Below, in pieces: positions 35,341-47,191 of a DNA stretch of 64,000 nt. The notes beneath the pieces are model-generated. The model had not been told where the DNA came from. It saw only the letters and a list, made by a program, of their open reading frames with translations, and did no database searches. The DNA is from Eucommia ulmoides (Eukaryota > Streptophyta > Magnoliopsida > Garryales > Eucommiaceae): NCBI GenBank assembly GCA_016647705.1, contig CM028338.1:18745577-18809576 (forward strand), in the 5' to 3' direction. A program made the translations under genes and the position numbers. The stretch's first letter is position 1. Each line of letters starts with the position of its first letter.

Positions 35341-36480
35341 GCTTACGAGAAAACACACGCTTGCTTGGAGAAGCAACTTGGGTACTGTGGCTAGATTCTA
35401 TAGATAGAGATATAAAAGAAAATAGGGAATACAGCTCCAACTGTACGAGTAGCTCGCTCGAGACCTCGGATATTAGTACGGGTATGAGGGTTAGTGCTAG
35501 GAATAGGTACAAAACTATTTCTACCTCTACGTTGCTTGCTCAAGGGTTGATCATTGTTAGAGTCCGATATGATGGGTTAAATCGGTTGGGCAAATATATA
35601 AGGGGCGGACTAGGAGGAAACCTTTGCTAGCGGATTCGTTATCTTTCTAATGGAAAGAGACATAAGCTTACCCCACTTATCTTGAGACATCTTTCTCGGT
35701 TGAAAAGAAATGTAGGTCAAGTTTTGGTAAGAGCGAATAGCCAGAACCAAGAGTCTCTTCAACTTTTCCTCGATTCTTGGTGTGAGGGGGATAATTTGCA
35801 AGCTTCGTCACCGATTCACTTTATAGGAACTTAGAATTCAACAATTAAGTAAGATTAGAAGCAAAAATGAGGGAGGTAGAGGAATATTAATTGGAAGATT
35901 AAAATGCCTTAAAACAACGGGGGTTAGCCCCTTCTCTTTTGTGGAGAACTTCCAACCACCACTAAAAAATAGGTAGCAAATTTTCCATTTCTTCACCATA
36001 TTTGAAAGGTCAGTAAGGAATTGAAGTTTAGAGGGAATTGAGAAGTGGAACAGTCGAGTGAAGAAATTTCATTGAAATGACGCTCCTCACAATTTTAGTA
36101 TTAAGGGCGATCTTATTTCTCTAGAGAGGGCTATGGCGACCATGATTTGGTGGAAACCATTAGGGATTAATTGAGCATGAGTGATCTCTAGTTGGATAAA
36201 AAGGTCGCGAAGAAAGGGAGAGAAAGAAGGGCGAAGACCGTATTCGAACATCCAAATAAAGAAACAACTTTCGTTGGCCCTAGGAGATAAGGGCGTTCAT
36301 TGCTCTTCAGAAACCTAATGGAAATTGAATCAAGAATTATATACTTTGTTCGGAGTTTGAGAAGGTCGAACGCTTTAAAGGTTGAGGAACCATGGTCGCC
36401 CCAATTCACGAGAAAATTGGTGGGAGGAAAAGTACTAGGGTATGTGGCGGTTTCAGGATCACGTGCGGATGGCAAATCGA
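35341..36480 (-). pseudogene. Tat-like antisense ORF fossil, proximal part
   Basis: The minus-strand frame 36475-36188 (LVNWGDHGSSTFKAFDLLKL) resembles 3704-3435 (MNWGNHGVNDFKEEWLESIQ). Weaker pieces follow at 35801-35610 and 35512-35341. It ends at the TATCT duplication of the inserted 8.3-kb element; the distal part of the same kind of gene lies on the other side (26180-27055). PF04195-like, broken, function unknown. Confidence 0.5.
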
Positions 36481-36654
36481 CCTACGGGAGATTGTTCGTC
36501 GGGCTAGAGACCGTGTGGACGGAACACACAAACAAAGGAACATAAGAGAAAAGCAAGGAATGAAAAAGAATTGGCAAAAAGACAAAGACATATGCACAAG
36601 GGAGATTGAGAGGACTTACTAAGCTTCGATCGTTGTGAACGAAATGAGGTGACC

Positions 36655-38330
36655 ATTTGTTTTCTTCCTCGAGAATAATACGCAAGTCAGAAAGTCCAGT
36701 GTGTCAGTTTGGACAAGTCCAATGAGGATGTCCAATAGATTAGTTTAGGCAAGCCTAAGGCAATAGCCCAGTGCAGTAGTCCAACCCGTGAAAAGCCAAA
36801 GAATGACCGAATCAAACCCACATTCCCACTACATACACCAAGTTTAGGAAGAACGACCCACAACTAGGTGTGAGGATACTGGAGCACCCATGTCTTTGAT
36901 ACCAATGACCATCTCCTAATTGCCCATGGTTGAAGTATAAAATGAGGAGGTATTATGTTATTCATTTACAAACTCATTTTTACTCACAATAGAACAAAAT
37001 AACTTATTCTCACGCCAGAAATTTTTTAACTGATATTACACCGGTATCACCTTAATATTATCAATCTTGCTGGTTCATGAGAAAATTTAGGAAAAATCTC
37101 TTCCTCCGATGCATCTTTTGATACAAGTTAGGTCTATTGGACTTTGAAAGAGATGAGAGAAAAGTTTCACGCAAAAAGAGTGGTGGTACAGGTTGAGCAG
37201 GTAAAGTTAATCGATTGATTTTATTTATTTCTCTATATTTTTTTCAAAATAATTTGATGAATTAATAAATGAATGGCGGAGATTAATTATTTTGAAAAGT
37301 GAATAATTGGAATTCACGGGCACATCTAAAACTCCCTCCGTTGTAGCGTAAGGGGTCATTTATCTTGAGAAAGTCCCGAAAGATGCAATAATTAGGTAGT
37401 GTACGTCAAAATTTCCGCAGTGTAGGGAAGTATCCTGCCAAGTACCTATGGTAAAGATCCTGTATATCTACTGTTTTTTAAAAGACTCAAAATGACATCA
37501 TCTCGCAAAGACGAATAGGCCGTATACAGGGAGACAATATTCTAACCTAAATATAGAGGTGGAGCCAATTATACCACAAATAGTGACACCAAAAATTTTG
37601 ATAGACAGACCGAGAGAAATAGAGGGAAGGTTTATCTCAAAAAAGGGAGGGCGCTATAGATAAGTACATAATCAACTTGTGATATGGGAAAAATTCTCGT
37701 TCATGATTTGAAGTAGGCGATGATGACTCGGGTCAGAATTGCCCGTGAGACCCGACCCGGGAGTATTGATCCGATAATTAACCATGGGCCAACTGCTTTA
37801 ATAGCCCGAAAAATGATGTATCTGATTTGCTAAGGAAACCCTTCCGCACTTGGGTTGATCCGGTGTAAAACAAAATCTTTCAATTAGAGTCCTGATTATC
37901 AGTAAAATGGACAACAGGTCAACCACAGCAGTTATGTAACCTCACCTACCCTCCCATGTACAAACGTGATTAACGTAACATCTCGTAATGGGGGCACAGA
38001 CAACATTCATAGTAGTTAAATATGGAACGTGGAGAGAATCATGAGAGAGACTATTACAAGTTAAAGGGCTCATATGTACAGAAGGTAAGGAGGTGTGATG
38101 CACAACTCTAATATTACAGTCTTAAGCATTATTTTATACATAGAACAATCTGACTTATTCTCACGCTGGAGATTCTTTGACTGATATTACACAGGTGTCC
38201 CTCTCTTAGAATTAACTAGTTTTGCAGGTCGGATTGTAGGTTGCGGAGGTTTCTAACATGTGAGGAGTTGTTACACATACCGGAGATTTTTTGACAACAT
38301 TACCTTGTACGACATGAACTGAAAAATTTA
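36655..38330 (+). mobile_element. Tat-type LTR-like sequence
   Basis: Two segments carry the Tat U5 signature: ttattctcacgccagaaat with gatattacaccggtatcacc near 37010-37045, and ttattctcacgctggagatt with gatattacacaggtgtccc near 38157-38200. A TATA-like gtataaaatg lies at 36933. The sequence between them is not recognised. The borders cannot be fixed and no target duplication was found. It lies where the LTR should be relative to the antisense ORF. Confidence 0.45.
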
Positions 38331-38653
38331 AGACTACAAATTAAGGATTTCCGAGCAACGTACCACTAAAATTTAGCATTTATTTTCAAAGGTAATTTTA
38401 TGTACCTTTCACGTATTAATATCTGGCATAAAATCGATTGAATTTTGTAGAAGAGTAGCACAAGTGTATAACTTCCCAGGGCAATGTGATTAATTTAATG
38501 TCTTAAGGTGCAAAGTGTAAATCAACCAAGGTGCAAAGTGTAATTCAATCGAAAAAAATAATCTTTACTTCGAATAAACGAGCAAGTTGATTGAAAATAC
38601 ACGAGTGGCAATTCATAATGTTGTACTAAAAACAAACTATCATACTCATAGTT
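38331..38653. other. Unassigned interval
   Basis: Contains a small direct repeat of aaggtgcaaagtgtaa at about 38505-38540. Nothing else was recognised. Confidence 0.4.
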
Positions 38654-39652
38654 AGGTCCCTCCAAAGAGCCTGAAGTCCACGGGCTACACGAAGTTCGTC
38701 CGAAGCCCATCGGGTTTAGCCCAACTTGATCCCGAAATTGGGCACATTGGGCCAAAACCCATAGGGCATCCGGTTGGGGTTGGGCTTCGTTCATTTTAGA
38801 GAAATTCTGCCCGAAATTCAAAATTTGTGCTACTCGAGGCCCAAGCCCGAAGCTCAATTCCAAAACATGTGAATTTAAAATTAATATATATTGATTAATT
38901 TTACGATTATATTTAAAATGAATATAATATATATATGTGTGTAACTTACCTAAGATGTATACATTTTGTAGTGATACATTTGTTTACCAATGTTTACTAA
39001 TTACTACCCATTGAATTATAATATATTGAATTATAATATATTGATGTAAATGTTTTACTGTTAATGAAAATATCACGATTTAATTTTTAATTTATTTTTT
39101 TATGTTTAAAACTTTGAAACTTTGAACAAAATATCTATTTTTCTTTTCAAATTATAAATAATTTTTAACAAATTTAACAAATTAATTTTATTAGCTAAAA
39201 TAATTTATTTTATTTTTAAGTTAATAATATAAAATTTATAATTAATTTTCGAAGTACAAGATATAGCTTTAAAGTTTAAAACAAGTTTAATTGAAGACAA
39301 ATTTTTTTGAAAAAAAAAATGTTTTAAAATTTAAAATGACAAACATAACTTACTATTGACATTTTTGCAATTGAAAAAGATTCTTAATTTTTTTCATTGG
39401 ATATTTTGACCATTTTAAATTTGAAGTTAGAAAAAACGCCCAAAATACCTGCTTCAAGCCCAAGCCCGCCTGGAACCTGAGTACCCGAAGATGTGCGGGT
39501 CTATTGGGTGAGCTCGGGCTCCCCAAATTCATGAGTGGCTCTACCCAGCCCGACCCGTTAACTAGTCAAAGCCCGGTAAGTTCGGGCCCAAGATCAGTAG
39601 AGCTTCATGCTTTTCGGGTTGGGCTGGCTTGACTCGACCCGTTGCTAAACCC
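38654..39652. mobile_element. Candidate non-autonomous DNA transposon, 11-bp duplication
   Basis: TACTCATAGTT is present on both sides (38643-38653 and 39653-39663). The ends are rich in gggttt, cccgaccc and ggcccaa runs in opposite orientation, while the centre is AT-rich (39000-39400). The terminal inverted repeats are poor at the very ends. Duplication length points to a Mutator-like origin, but this is tentative. No transposase frame; the 113-codon frame at 38522-38863 crosses the border and is not a gene. Confidence 0.5.
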
Positions 39653-40074
39653 TACTCATAGTTTAGGATCCATTGTGTGTTAAAGGATATTATCTCTTAA
39701 TTGCTTACTACAAACAAGAAAAAAAAATATACTCTTAGTTACTAAGAAAACTTGATTATATAAACAACTTTTGGTTGACGAAAAACAATATATTTTATTT
39801 TATCATTATTTTTATTCGATATTTCATGTAGTAGGATTATTTTGTTGTGGAGTTATACATTTATTTTTTATTATAATAATTGTGATGTTAGTGGATTAGT
39901 GTATGATGCACCACGGAGTTTGATAGCGAAAAAAGTAGAAAAAAGTAGAGATTGGGAAGAAAAGGAAACAAGTTTTGTCCTTCCCTCTCTAAGTCTTTCA
40001 AATCCGTTCATTTTGAAAATGGTTTTTCAAGGATTTTTCTAGGCATCGGTTTTGAAAAATTTCTACAGTCGAGA

Positions 40075-40300
40075 TTTTACGTTAAAAACGGACTCGCCAC
40101 CTAACATAGAGTTAAATGGTATGCTAGGTCACCGAGATTTTAGAAATTCATTTTTCCTTTGAAATGGCCTATTTTTTTACTTCCAAAGCTCTGTGTACTA
40201 CAGATATTCTTAAAGTTCGGGAGTCGGTTATACTTGGAAAAGATTTTACACACCCCAAGACACCCGTGTAGACACTGCATTTTGTCTACCCCAATTAGTG
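40075..40300 (+). repeat. Dispersed motif shared with 25880-26170
   Basis: Contains tgctaggtcaccgagatttt, gggagtcggttatacttgg and agacacccgtgt, corresponding in order to the minus strand of 25880-26170. The pairing of 'ctaggt(c/t)acygagattttagaaa' with a later 'gtcggtta' block suggests a conserved non-coding piece of Tat/Ogre-like elements. Confidence 0.5.
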
Positions 40301-40357
40301 TTGGATCAAGTATAACTTCAGATTAACTTTAAACTCAGGTTTAAAGGGAATGAATTT

Positions 40358-41600
40358 CTACCTGAAATCACACCATACAATATACAAAAAACAACCACTT
40401 AATTCACTCGCGCATGCGTCATTTGTTGTATCGGTGACTTTACTCTTCAAAAGCTCAAGCTTTCTCCAAGCCCATTGGCAATATGTGGTAGGTTGAAGTG
40501 AGAATTGGAACCAAAGATGTTGGTGTGGTTTCGGTTCAGATCGAAACTGGAGATGGTAGTACTTGAAAACAATTCGGTTAGAAATTGACAACTCCCCTTT
40601 ATTCGTGGTTCCACACATCATAGCTATCTTCGTCTTCATCGTCAACCTGGTCGAGAAATAGATCCGGTCCTATGGCCAAAGCGTCCACTTTTTTGGTCTT
40701 CGACTTTGATATTGACGATACCATACACCAATTCCTTTTGTGCAAAGCCCTCGTCACTTGCTCGTTCATTGGTGCTGTCACGGGAGAAGACTCGATGGGC
40801 TGTGTTAAAGATTTATTGCATTCCATATCTGTAAATTCTGAATTCTTATTTGATATTTTGTTTTGTGAATACCCTAGTTGGGTTTCGATCAGCAGAACAG
40901 GTGATCTTACTAAACAAATTTCTTGCCTACAACAATTTTGGTTTGACTTTTTGACATGCTCTTCGCTGGAAGCTTGATCTCCGTCGCTGTCAGCTTTTGT
41001 TCATGATCGAATAGGATTTGTAATCAAACAACAATGGATTGATTGATTTCTCCAATCTTCGAGAAATCATTGAATAATTACAAGAAATTGATGGAAATAT
41101 CGAGACTTTTTGCTCAACTTCCCATAGACGGTGACAAATGATATAGCCACAAAATCTCCAACGAGATGTTGCCACACAATATCCAATGAACCTACAAAAC
41201 CGAAAATACTAAGGGTGACATTAGTGTTATGTCAGCCAAAGAACCTCTGGCGTGAGTATAAGTCTATTTTTGGTATGAGCAAAAGACTTGTATCAACGAT
41301 TTAATGTGATACCTTTCCCTTTTTATAGACCTTCTAGATCATAGCCGGTTGATATGGTTGAAGAAGTCTTCCCCACGATCCACTGCTATTTAGTTGGGAT
41401 CAACAACGAACTTGGTGTACTATGGGAGTGTAGGATTTGACTGGGTTTGCCCTCCCACATGTTGGATGCATGCAATGGATCACCGGTTTGGACTGTTGTT
41501 CTAGGCCTGGCTGTATAAGCATTGGCCACTTTCTTGTGCTTAGCCCAAACAGTTTGCAGGTTGACTGTGTTGGGCATTGTCCAAAGTAGGTGCTAGGCCT
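40358..41600 (-). mobile_element. Tat-like 5' end: LTR, primer site, start of gag
   Basis: On the minus strand, a TATA-like tctataaaaaggg lies near 41330. It is followed by U5 signature ctcacgccagaggttctttggctgac near 41250 and primer-site-like ttgtcaccgtctatgggaa near 41130. About 300 bp on, a frame opens at 40826 (MECNKSLTQPIESSPVTAPM) and runs 75 residues to an acidic end (QVDDEDEDSYDVWNHE). This is the order of a Tat-type 5' LTR and gag start. It is broken, and the frame's assignment to gag is by position only. Confidence 0.5.
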
Positions 41601-41759
41601 TTTAATAGTTTGGTTAGCCTTAGAAGGTTTTTATTCGTTATTGGACCCAAATTCTTGGCCCATTTTCCTCATCAGGCTTTTCTTGAAAAACTATTAATAG
41701 AGGTTAGAAATTCTCCTACATCACTTGTCACGTGTGTAAAACACATGGAGCTCCTTCAG

Positions 41760-43200
41760 GCCCAATCGAATTTTCCCTCATCAATATTCATTGGTTATGA
41801 TTCAAGACCTAGTGGATATAAATTGTGCAATCCAGTAAATGAAAAAATTTCTGATCATAATCTAATGGATATACATTGTGCAATCCAATAAACAAAAAAT
41901 TTGATGTGCATAGATATGTTGAATTTTATGAACAAGGTGAGTGGAATTGGAATATTTAGCAAAAAAAAATAAAAAAATCATGTTCTTTCGATTAAAATAA
42001 ATAAATAAATTCTAGTGATAACATTGAGGAACTCGAGGCTCCTTGTAGATCAACTTTGCCTTTTATTCAAGCTCAAGAGTTTTCTTCATTGTCGGAAGAC
42101 AGAGCACCTCGTTTTAGCAATATTGAAGACATATATGATACAGATGAGGTAATTCAAATATTTGGTAGTTTGACATTATTATGTCCTTTTGTGGATGTTG
42201 AACCCATAGGTTATCAATAAGTGGCACGAGATAAAAAGTGGAGAAATACAATGAGTGAAGATATGAAAGGCATTAAAGGAATAACGCCTTTGAGCTAGCC
42301 ACATGTCCAAAACGCCACAAGCCAATTGGAGTCAAATGGGTGAACAAGGTGAAGACAAATTCTAAATTGAAGTGGAGAGATATAAAGAAAGATTGGTCGT
42401 AAAATGCTACAACAAAGATCCAACAATGATTATAAAGAGATATTCGAACCGATAACTCGTTTGGAAATTATTTGATTTATTATTTCTTTGGCCACTAACA
42501 ATGGATGAAAAATTAATCAAATGGATGTGAAGTTTGCATTCCCAAATATTTTTTGTGGAGAAGAAGTGAATTCGTTATTTTTATAAACTCTTGTTGGAAT
42601 TTTAAGATATTTGACCTGTACGAGGCCATATGTTCTATTTGGTGTTAAAAAAAGAATCATTGGTTACATAAAAGGTATACATGATTTCGGATTATTTTAC
42701 ATCGATTCTAACTATTTGAAACTTGTTGGATATTGTGATAGTGACTGGGCAGGAGATGTGGATGATCGGATTAGTACTGTATGATTTTTTTTAGGGGAGA
42801 TACGATTTTTACATGAAATTTGAAAAAGAAACCGATTCGTACACTTTCCACTTGTGAAGCCGAGTGCATTTCTGTTACTTCATGTGTTTGTGAAGTGGCT
42901 TGGCTAAGAAGTATTTTAAAAGAGCTTTATTGGTCTCAAGGGGAGTTTATGGAAATATTTGTTGGCAAAAGATTGGCTTTGGAGTTGGTCGAAAATTCGG
43001 TTTTCCATGATTGTTAAGTAAGCAAAGCATATCGACACTCAATACCAATTTATCCGAAAATATGTTGCAAGGAAGGATGTGGATGTGGATGTGGATGTGG
43101 AGATGGAGATTAAGTTTATGAACTCTCAAAACCAAATTGCCGATATTTTCACAAAAAACTTTTAATGATGGAGCATTTTGCAAGTTAAGAATTTTGCTTG
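41760..43200 (+). pseudogene. Copia pol fossil (integrase end, RT, RNase H)
   Basis: Recognisable parts in order: FIGYDSRPSGYKLCNPVNEK (the segment between integrase and RT, near 41800), RT with TNNG followed by KINQMDVKFAFPN (near 42500), then RNase H with GYCDSDWAGDVDD (near 42735), LSTCEAECISVTSCVCEVAWL (42850) and NQIADIFTKN (43130). These are diagnostic of Ty1/Copia. A short GATGTG repeat lies at 43076-43100. Broken in many places. Confidence 0.8.
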
Positions 43201-43399
43201 GAGTTAAAAAGATAAGGGGGATATTGAAAAAATAATAACAAACTTTATTTTATTAATATTTTTTTTTAATATTTTACGTGGTGGAAATTACTTGGTCGTG
43301 AAATTACATATTCTAATTTTTATTATAGTAATTGTGTTAGCGGATTACTGTATAATATTTTTAACTTTTTTTTTTTGGGTTTCCTAAGGAATCGCTGCA

Positions 43400-43600
43400 T
43401 CATGATTGACGAAGATTAATTCTTCGAGATATTGTTGGACGCTAGAAGTGGGATACCTCTCCCAACATAGCACTTTCTATTCACAACCTCCTAAGCTTCG
43501 ATCTTTGGAGGTGTTGCTTAAGGAGCTCAAGTCTCTTCCACTTGGACCAACTCATGTTGGTTAAGTTTTTTATATTCTCTTTAGTCTTTTGTGAGTCATA
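43400..43600 (+). pseudogene. Possible small Gypsy pol scrap
   Basis: Translation around 43480-43565 gives PPKLRSLEVLLKELKSLPL, which resembles the PPKLELKPLP motif upstream of RT in Gypsy pol. The piece is short and isolated. Confidence 0.3.
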
Positions 43601-43670
43601 TTTTATTTTGACGACTTCTCATACAACCCTCTTGTTCAACACTTTATCACGAACATTTCCCCATGCCAAC

Positions 43671-44240
43671 TATTAGAGTTCTATCTCACATCGACTGTTT
43701 GAGAGTTCCTAAACCACTATATAAATCAAAGGAGTTACTCCACTAAGCACCATATGGTTTTAAGTTGGAGCCTCCTAACATGATATCAAATGTAAGGTTA
43801 TGGATCTCTCTTTCTCTTTTAATCAAATCATCCATGTAAGTCGGGGGTTGCACATTTCTCATCATTCCCTCGTAGTCAAATAATTTATACAAACCGGAGG
43901 TTGCACTTAAGGACGAGTATTAGATTCCTATTGCACATCGACTGTTTGAGAGTTCCCAAACCACAATATAAATCAAAAGAATTACTCCACTAAGCACCAT
44001 ATGGTTTTAAGTTAGCGCCTCCTAACATGGTATCAAAGCTAAGGTTATGGATATCTTTTTCCCTCGTAATCAAATCATCTGTGCAAGCCGGGGGTTGCAC
44101 ATTTCTCATCATTCCCTCGTAGTTAAATTATTCGTGCAAACCGGGGGTTGAACTTAAGGACGAGTATTAGATTCTTATTCCATATCGACTGTTTGAGAGC
44201 TCCCAAACCACTACATAAATCAAAGGGGTTAACACAAGTT
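43671..44240 (+). mobile_element. Tandem TRIM-like element
   Basis: A ~250-bp unit occurs twice, plus part of a third copy. Each unit has a short LTR-like segment (catcgactgtttgagag, aaaccac, tataaatcaaa, cctcctaacat), directly followed by a methionine-tRNA-type primer site (tggtatcaaagc at 44028; a variant near 43780) and about 130 bp of non-coding DNA. The order LTR, internal, LTR, internal, partial LTR is typical of tandem TRIMs, which have no coding capacity. Confidence 0.7.
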
Positions 44241-44466
44241 TTCATTCAGACTAGTTTGTACGCTAACACAATACATTATTATGCTCAGAGTTGATGCAAT
44301 TAACACCCTCCGGCTTATTTTAGCAAACACAAGTGAAGCTGAGCTGATCAAAACAACACGTTAGCGCGTAGTTTGCTGCCCACAGTACTACAATAATTAG
44401 TAATTACTACACTCGCCACGTACGGCTTAATTCATTATTCTGCTAATTATATATTGGCAAATCAAG
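44241..44466. other. 3' flank of the CEN-like gene
   Basis: Unique-looking AT-rich sequence downstream of the stop codon of the minus-strand gene; it probably includes the 3' untranslated region. No clear polyadenylation signal was pinned down. Confidence 0.4.
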
Positions 44467-46975
44467 CTAGCGCCTCCTTGCGGCTGTTTCCCTCTGGCAA
44501 TTGAAGAAGACAGCAGCAACAGGCAGGCCGAGCTCATTTTCCTCCGCAAACCTCCGGGTGTTGAATCCGTCCCTTGATGGAGGGATTGTCAGTGTCTGCC
44601 GGCGCTTTTGCTTGAAGAGAAGGAACACAAACCTGTGGATCCCTATGTTTGGCCTTGGTATATCATAACTCACAGCCTCCTTTCCTGTTAATATTTTTCA
44701 AACCACTTGCTAAATCAAAGAATGCTAGTGTTTTGATTAAGGGAGGATCCTAAGTCCCATTTGATTAGTTAGGTGGCGTTTGATTCCACGAATTGGAGTC
44801 TCGGAATTGGAAATAAATGCATGCAAAACTTTCAAAATTTTCATGCGCTAATTTATAATTGATACCAAAAACTACTATTTTTTTTATTTTTTTTTTATGA
44901 AACAGAGAAATCAAACTAACATGGAAAATACGATTTTGGTTTTAATCAGAAAATTTTGTTCTAAAAATGAACAACATTTTTTTTTATGTTTCTTCTTTTT
45001 AGTTCGGGTCTTTAATTTTTCTGGGAACAAAGGCAAAAAAATTATAAACAAAAAGAAAATACCAGCTAGACACATGCATAACTAAAATGACAATTTGAAA
45101 ATTTTAAATTATTTTAATTTCAAATTTTAAGTAGCAATTTAACTTTTAATGAGTGACGCTGTCCATGGGACTAAAAGCCCTTAGTTTTTTTAAAAGATTT
45201 CATATTAACCATATATTTTTTGTAAAGAAATTCATTTAAAATTTTACAGTTTCCTTCTCTCATTTATAAAATACTCAATCAACCTCAAATTTTGTTAACC
45301 TCCGTTCTCCAATTTTTTTTGGATCTGTTGTTGTATTAAGACATTGAAACCGTCAGTCTAATAAGTACCAAGTTCGGAAAATTCAGGGTTCAATTTTTTA
45401 GTATGAGTCTTATTGATAGGTCTATACGTAACTAATATGCAAATGGCATGATAGTTTTTTCAATCAAAAATATGCTCACGAGTTTTGGGTTCATATGTAT
45501 AAATATGTATCCGCAGCGATACATGATTTTACACTTCATACAATAATCAATTTAGCTTAGAATGATGTAAAATTCTTCATATGCGAATTCATTTTAACAT
45601 TTTTTGTTTTTACATTAATTTTAAAGTAGGGGTTATGTTCATCTTTAGAATAATTCATTTTGAACTACTAAATATAATTTTTATTCAGCTTTGTCCCTTT
45701 TTTTTTTCAGCCGCCTTTAAGTATGTTTTTGCGTATTATAAAAATTACTCATATATACACACACACACTAGGGAATCTCAAGACATTTTTTCACGTAAAA
45801 TTTAAGTCACTTAAAAATATTAAATCATCATATGCATATTTAATTTATCAATTAAATTTATTTTGTATTCATTTAAATGTAGTCAGTTTTGATCAAGAAG
45901 GAATTATACAAATTAAAATAATTTTTTAAAAATCAATATATGAAAATAAAATATTAAAATTAAAATTAAAATTTGATATATACTTAAAATACACAAAATA
46001 TAATATAATTTAATGGCCTAGTTAGCATGAGTAAGTAACATCTGGCCCAAAAAAAAAAAAATCCAAAATAATTTAATCAATTCATTGTTTCAACATCAAT
46101 ATCAACTATTAATCCAAACAAGCTTTTAAATATAGATTGTTATAAATTTTATATATGTACATTATTGAAAAAAGGGAAACATACCAAATGAGGAATCTGT
46201 GGTGCCAGGGATGTCTGAGACTATCCTGTAAAGATGGTACAAATCAAGTTAAAACAGAAAGTAGCTTATATAGCTAAACAGTTACGTACTAGTTGATTCC
46301 TGACAGCCTTTTCCATTTTCTCCTCTTATTTTATTGATTTATTAAGCTAATAGAGAAGCTCAACACTCAAATATTCATGAACCACTTCTTGAATTACAAA
46401 GTTCCAGTTTGGCTTACCGTTTACAAACTACGTCGCTTCTCAAAATCAAAATCAAACCACTAACTGAGAATCCCAAACGATCCGCCAAATGAATAATAAT
46501 TAAGTTCAAAATCAAAACACGATGAAGAAGATAAGTTCAGTTATTTTATTCCATGATTTTTGTGCCCTATTCTTTCATTCTGAAGGGCATCAGTACATGA
46601 TGGTAGTTTCTGGGATATATAGATATATACCAGTGTAAGTGCTCCCTCAGGTATGGATCACTAGGACCTGGAACATCTGGGTCTGTCATAATCTTGAAGA
46701 AAAGAAAATTTCAAAAACAGAATATTTTATAAAAATAAAATAAAAATAGAAAAGTGAAAATTCCGGTATACCAGTGTGAAGAAAGATCGCATATCACCTC
46801 CATGGACTTCAACCCTAGGTTTTGAGGTGACTGAAGAAGGGAAAAGTTCATGACCATTAAAGACCTGCTTGTTAGAATTGTAAATGACTGACATCTTAAC
46901 ACTTTGGTGGAAATTATCAACAACATCTCCCACCACTCTCCCTATTACAAGTGGATCTGACGACGTTTTTGCCAT
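44467..46975 (-). CDS. CEN: CENTRORADIALIS/TFL1-like PEBP protein, four exons
   Basis: Member of the plant phosphatidylethanolamine-binding protein family (CEN/TFL1/ATC branch), known to keep shoot meristems indeterminate by competing with FT for bZIP FD complexes in the nucleus. Exons on the minus strand are 46975-46772 (204 bp), 46692-46631 (62 bp), 46225-46185 (41 bp) and 44684-44467 (218 bp), with GT/AG at every border. Introns are 79, 405 and 1500 bp. The 62- and 41-bp middle exons are the family signature. The product is 174 residues, close to the usual 175-181, starting [20 protein letters not shown]. The ligand-pocket motifs DPDVP (72-76) and GIHR (117-120) are present. His86 (LREHLHW) and Asp141 match TFL1 His88 and Asp144, so it should be repressor-type rather than FT-type. 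The external loop (PPSRDG) is about one residue shorter than in relatives I recall. It ends with the conserved [10 protein letters not shown] see no damage. Confidence 0.95.
44685..46184 (-). other. Intron 3 of the CEN-like gene
   Basis: 1500 bp, starts gtatgtttccc and ends ttaacag on the minus strand. It is AT-rich, with a short CACACA run near 45762 and several A/T tracts. No element with clear ends was recognised inside. Confidence 0.85.
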
Positions 46976-47099
46976 TTTAGAGAGACAAAGATAGAGGTGT
47001 TTTGAATGGCGAAGGTCTCTACGAGAGTACTGGACAGTGGTTATTTTTTTCGTCCTATTATCTCACGACTTATACTGGCCAGTGCACTAGAGATATCCA

Positions 47100-47107
47100 T
47101 ATTTATA
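47100..47107 (-). promoter_or_regulatory. Candidate TATA box of the CEN-like gene
   Basis: The minus strand reads tataaata about 125 bp before the ATG at 46975, which would give a 5' untranslated region of roughly 90 bases. No competing TATA-like sequence is closer to the start. Confidence 0.5.
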
Positions 47108-47191
47108 GTGCTAATTAGCAACATGCTCGACGCGACTGCAGATGTTGCAAAGAGTCGAGGGAGTCTAGGGATAACACTGGTTCAGGTAGTC

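Larger units (their letters stand above)
39776..43370 (+). mobile_element. Broken Copia element
   Basis: LTR-like ends at 39776 (tgacgaaaaacaatatattt) and 43225 (tgaaaaaataataacaaac) are related along ~140 bp. The right one follows the tract aaaagataaggggga. Copia integrase-end, RT and RNase H remnants run from 41760 to 43200. Gag and most of the integrase are not seen. The interval 40.0-41.6 kb holds other sequence, including a minus-strand Tat-like 5' end. Many breaks. Confidence 0.6.

Noticed and set aside
38522-38863. 113-codon minus-strand frame
   Set aside because: It crosses the border of the candidate DNA transposon and has no family resemblance.
40672-40977. 101-codon plus-strand frame
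   Set aside because: It overlaps the minus-strand Tat-like gag start; no resemblance to a known plant protein.
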